Assembly (NCBI GenBank): GCA_944392525.1
Contig: CALXXB010000002.1
Location: forward strand, 1 to 58,679
Source: an uncultured Clostridia bacterium
GTDB lineage: Bacteria > Bacillota_A > Clostridia > TANB77 > CAG-508
Direction of reading: 5' to 3'
DNA length: 58,679 nt
Made by a program: the position numbers and the translations under genes. The notes below the pieces were generated by a model. The model ran no database searches and had not been told where the DNA came from. It saw nothing but the letters and a program-made list of their open reading frames with translations. Below, piece after piece: positions 56,444-58,679 of the stretch; the stretch's first letter is position 1, and every line of letters begins with the position of its first letter.

Positions 56444-57940
56444 ATGAAGAAAATAAAATTATTAACAATAATATTAGCAATTGTACTTGTTACAATGGTA
56501 GCTTTTTTTGGAGTATATGTACCAGTACAAAATAGAATGGAAAACAAAGTAAAAGATTATGATTACGCAATGGACTTAAAAGGTGGAAGAAATGTTAGAT
56601 TATCAGTAGATAACACAGTAGATACTGTTATAAAGGATGCAGATGGAAATGAAGTTACAGATGCTGATAATTTAACAGATGAAGAATTAGCAGCAAAAGG
56701 ATATACAAAGGAAGAGAAAGTAGCTAATTCAGAAGATGTATTAAACGAAGAAAATTATGAAAAATCTAAGGAGATAATAGAAAAAAGATTAAAAGCTTTA
56801 GGTGTTGATAATTATGTTACAAAGTTAGATAAAGCTTCAGGAGATGTTTTAGTAGAAATACCAGAAAATGATTTAACAGACAGTATCATAAGTAACATAG
56901 GAACAACAGGAAAATTTGAAATTGTAGATAGCGATACCAAAGAAGTATTAATGGATAACAGTGATATAAAAAGAGCAAGAGTTATGTATGGTTCTAATTC
57001 AACAAGTAGCTCTTCTGGAACAGCTGTATATTTAGATATAGAATTTAATAAAGAAGGAACAAATAAATTAAAAGATATAAGTAGTACTTATGTAAAATCA
57101 AACACAACTAACGAGACAAATACTACTAATACAGCAGATAATACAGCAAGTACAGATAACACAACAACTGATGATAGTAGCTCTACAGAAACAACAAAAG
57201 AGATTACTATGAAAATAGATGATGAAGAAATCATGACAACAAGTTTTGATGAAACAATAGAAACAGGAAGATTACAACTATCAATAGGTTCAGCAACAAC
57301 AGACACAGATACACTACAAGATTATATATCTCAAGCATCTAGTATAGCAGTAGTATTAGACAATGGAAATATACCAGTAAAATATACAGTTGAAGGAAAC
57401 CAATATATTTTATCAGACATAACACAAGATGAATTAAATATAGTTCTATATGTAATGATAGGTTTAGCAGCAATTGCTTTAATAGTATTAATTATTAGAT
57501 ATAGAACTGAAGGATTAGTAAATGCATTTGCATATGTTGGACTAGCAGCACTATTTGTGTTATTACTTAGATACGCAAATGTAATAATATCAATAGAAAG
57601 TATATTTGGAATCGCTGTAATATTAGTACTAAATTATATATTTGAAAATAAATTACTATCAAAAATAAAGAAAGAAGAAAATGTAGATAAAACAGCGGTA
57701 AATATAGCATTTAAAGAAACATATAAAGAGTTTTTTATAAAAATAATACCTATTTGTATAGCTGTTATTACCTTCTGCTTTATACAATGGGAACCAATTA
57801 GTAGTTTTGGTATGGTAATGTTCTGGGGAATTTTATTAATTGCTTTATATAATTTTGCCATAACATATCCATTAGTAAGAGTAAAAGAAAGCAAGGGAGG
57901 TAAGAATAAAGATGGAAAAAAACAAGCAAAAAATGACTAA
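56444..57940 (+). CDS. secD: Protein translocase subunit SecD
   Basis: Uses the proton gradient to help pull exported proteins through SecYEG. 498 residues: N-terminal helix, P1 domain with the DYAMDLKGGRNVRLS strand (normally DLxGG), a Thr/Asn/Ser-rich insert of about 40 residues (215-250), then five membrane helices from about 325. The insert is unusual. The end overlaps secF by 29 bp. Confidence 0.9.
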   Translation: MKKIKLLTIILAIVLVTMVAFFGVYVPVQNRMENKVKDYDYAMDLKGGRNVRLSVDNTVDTVIKDADGNEVTDADNLTDEELAAKGYTKEEKVANSEDVLNEENYEKSKEIIEKRLKALGVDNYVTKLDKASGDVLVEIPENDLTDSIISNIGTTGKFEIVDSDTKEVLMDNSDIKRARVMYGSNSTSSSSGTAVYLDIEFNKEGTNKLKDISSTYVKSNTTNETNTTNTADNTASTDNTTTDDSSSTETTKEITMKIDDEEIMTTSFDETIETGRLQLSIGSATTDTDTLQDYISQASSIAVVLDNGNIPVKYTVEGNQYILSDITQDELNIVLYVMIGLAAIALIVLIIRYRTEGLVNAFAYVGLAALFVLLLRYANVIISIESIFGIAVILVLNYIFENKLLSKIKKEENVDKTAVNIAFKETYKEFFIKIIPICIAVITFCFIQWEPISSFGMVMFWGILLIALYNFAITYPLVRVKESKGGKNKDGKKQAKND

Positions 57941-58589
57941 GAAAACAAAAATAATAATAGCAATAATAGCAGTAGTGATAATTGCGGGAATAATTGTTAC
58001 GCTAACTGCTGGACTTAATTTTGATTTAAGATATCAAGAAAGTAAAAGTATACAATTATATTTAGAAACAGATTTTAATATATCAGATATAAAACAAATA
58101 ACAGATGAAGTAATGCCAGGAGAGAAAGTAATTATACAAAAGGTTGAAGTATATGAAGATACAGTAAATATAACAGCAAAAGATATAACAGATGAACAAA
58201 AACAAGGTTTGATAGATAAAGTAAATGAAAAATACGGAACAGAATTATCAGCAGATAGTATAGAGGTAGAAAGCATACCAAATACAAGAGGAAGAGATAT
58301 TATAAAACCATATATAGTACCTTTTGCTATAGCAACTTTAATAATATTACTTTATATGGCTGTTAGATATAGAAAATTAGGTGTTGTTAAAACTTTAGTA
58401 AAAACAGTAGTTATATCTGTTGTAGCACAAGCTACTCTACTTAATGTTATGGCAATTACAAGAATACCTATAGGAATAGTAACAATTCCATTAGTAATTA
58501 CAGTATATTTATTAACTTTAGTTGGACTTACAACATATTTTGAACAACAATTAGAAAAAAATAAGAAGAAAGAGGAAGCAGGTAAATAA
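57912..58589 (+). CDS. secF: Protein translocase subunit SecF, shortened
   Basis: Partner of SecD, 225 residues against about 290-310 in most bacteria. First helix, then a periplasmic-type domain (LNFDLRYQESKSIQLYLETD, standing for the usual GIDFxGG strand), then only about three helices (DIIKPYIVPFAIATLIILLY onward) instead of five. The gene is intact with a terminator at its end, so it is a reduced form, not a truncation. Its overlap with secD supports the assignment. Confidence 0.8.
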   Translation: MEKNKQKMTKKTKIIIAIIAVVIIAGIIVTLTAGLNFDLRYQESKSIQLYLETDFNISDIKQITDEVMPGEKVIIQKVEVYEDTVNITAKDITDEQKQGLIDKVNEKYGTELSADSIEVESIPNTRGRDIIKPYIVPFAIATLIILLYMAVRYRKLGVVKTLVKTVVISVVAQATLLNVMAITRIPIGIVTIPLVITVYLLTLVGLTTYFEQQLEKNKKKEEAGK

Positions 58590-58602
58590 TACCTGCTTTT
58601 TC
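58576..58602 (+). terminator. Intrinsic terminator after secF
   Basis: 9-bp perfect stem (AAGCAGGTA at 58576-58584, TACCTGCTT at 58590-58598), five-base loop containing the stop codon's end, then T. Confidence 0.88.
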
Positions 58603-58641
58603 ATTAAGCTTTAGCATTGTGGAACGAAGTGAAACAAAAAC

Positions 58642-58658
58642 CGCTCGCTATGCGAGTG
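58642..58658. other. Short GC-rich hairpin at the window end
   Basis: A 7-bp stem with one G-U pair (58642-58648 with 58652-58658) and loop TAT in otherwise AT-rich non-coding DNA. It may be part of a dispersed repeat; no gene is seen in 58603-58679. Confidence 0.35.
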
Positions 58659-58679
58659 AGATTAAAAACTTATAGAAAG

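Overview
The window is very AT-rich DNA (protein genes dominated by AAA, GAA, ATA, AGA and TTA codons) with Shine-Dalgarno AAAGGAGG sites, sigma-A type promoters and genes nearly all on one strand. The gene set (rplU-rpmA, obg, radA-disA, mreB, tsaE-tsaB-rimI, mtaB, split secD/secF, ABC-exported wall glycan, SipW/TasA-like secreted proteins) points to an uncultured low-GC Firmicute, probably a gut Clostridia-type lineage; I cannot name a genus.

Layout. 3-694: ribosomal proteins L21 and L27. 848-1510: an unknown gene in its own promoter-terminator cassette. 1681-20709: a long cell-surface glycan operon (HAD-type protein, many GT-A and GT-B glycosyltransferases, rmlA, rmlB, a DegT aminotransferase and a hexapeptide acyltransferase for a dTDP-amino-dideoxy sugar, and polytopic membrane proteins). 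20857-28191: two giant secreted peptidoglycan hydrolases (amidase and glucosaminidase) that share six-fold ~135-residue repeats and a 779-bp stretch of identical DNA. 28318-35220: Wzt/Wzm exporter, prs, GtrB/GtrA-like lipid-sugar proteins and a frameshifted membrane protein. 35381-37264: GH13 glycosidase cassette. 37455-41461: trpS, a class III Fic protein, obg, comEB, then rimI-tsaB-tsaE on the minus strand. 42817-49208: mreB, mtaB, a small unknown gene, a REP-type transposon, radA, disA. 49222-51373: cyclophilin, tRNA-His, tRNA-Gln, a deoxyribosyltransferase-like protein, birA. 51447-51854: third foreign-looking cassette. 51960-58589: TIGR04086-like membrane protein, a TasA-like secreted cluster, an HD-domain protein, secD and secF.

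The most striking signal is translational. Five unrelated genes (a sugar acyltransferase, the REP transposase, disA, tsaE and an HD-domain gene) are each split by one extra C, always in the same way: an in-frame CGG codon whose C must be skipped so that the next three bases GGN are read as glycine. By my manual reading, CGG occurs in frame nowhere else in the AT-rich genes of this window (roughly 17,000 codons), so five of five in-frame CGG codons coincide with a +1 shift. Two of the genes make proteins expected to be important (TsaE for t6A tRNA modification, where the shift supplies a glycine inside the Walker A loop, and DisA for c-di-AMP). The simplest reading is that this organism cannot read CGG as arginine and instead shifts +1 (or reads the quadruplet CGGN). 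By contrast, two of the three higher-GC cassettes use CGG as an ordinary arginine codon, as expected of recent imports.

Other points: 56-bp terminal inverted repeats around the transposon, whose right end separates radA from its Shine-Dalgarno; a separate -1 shift at an A7 run in the membrane protein at 33632-35220; L27 without the N-terminal extension usual in Firmicutes; and rmlA/rmlB without rmlC/rmlD.
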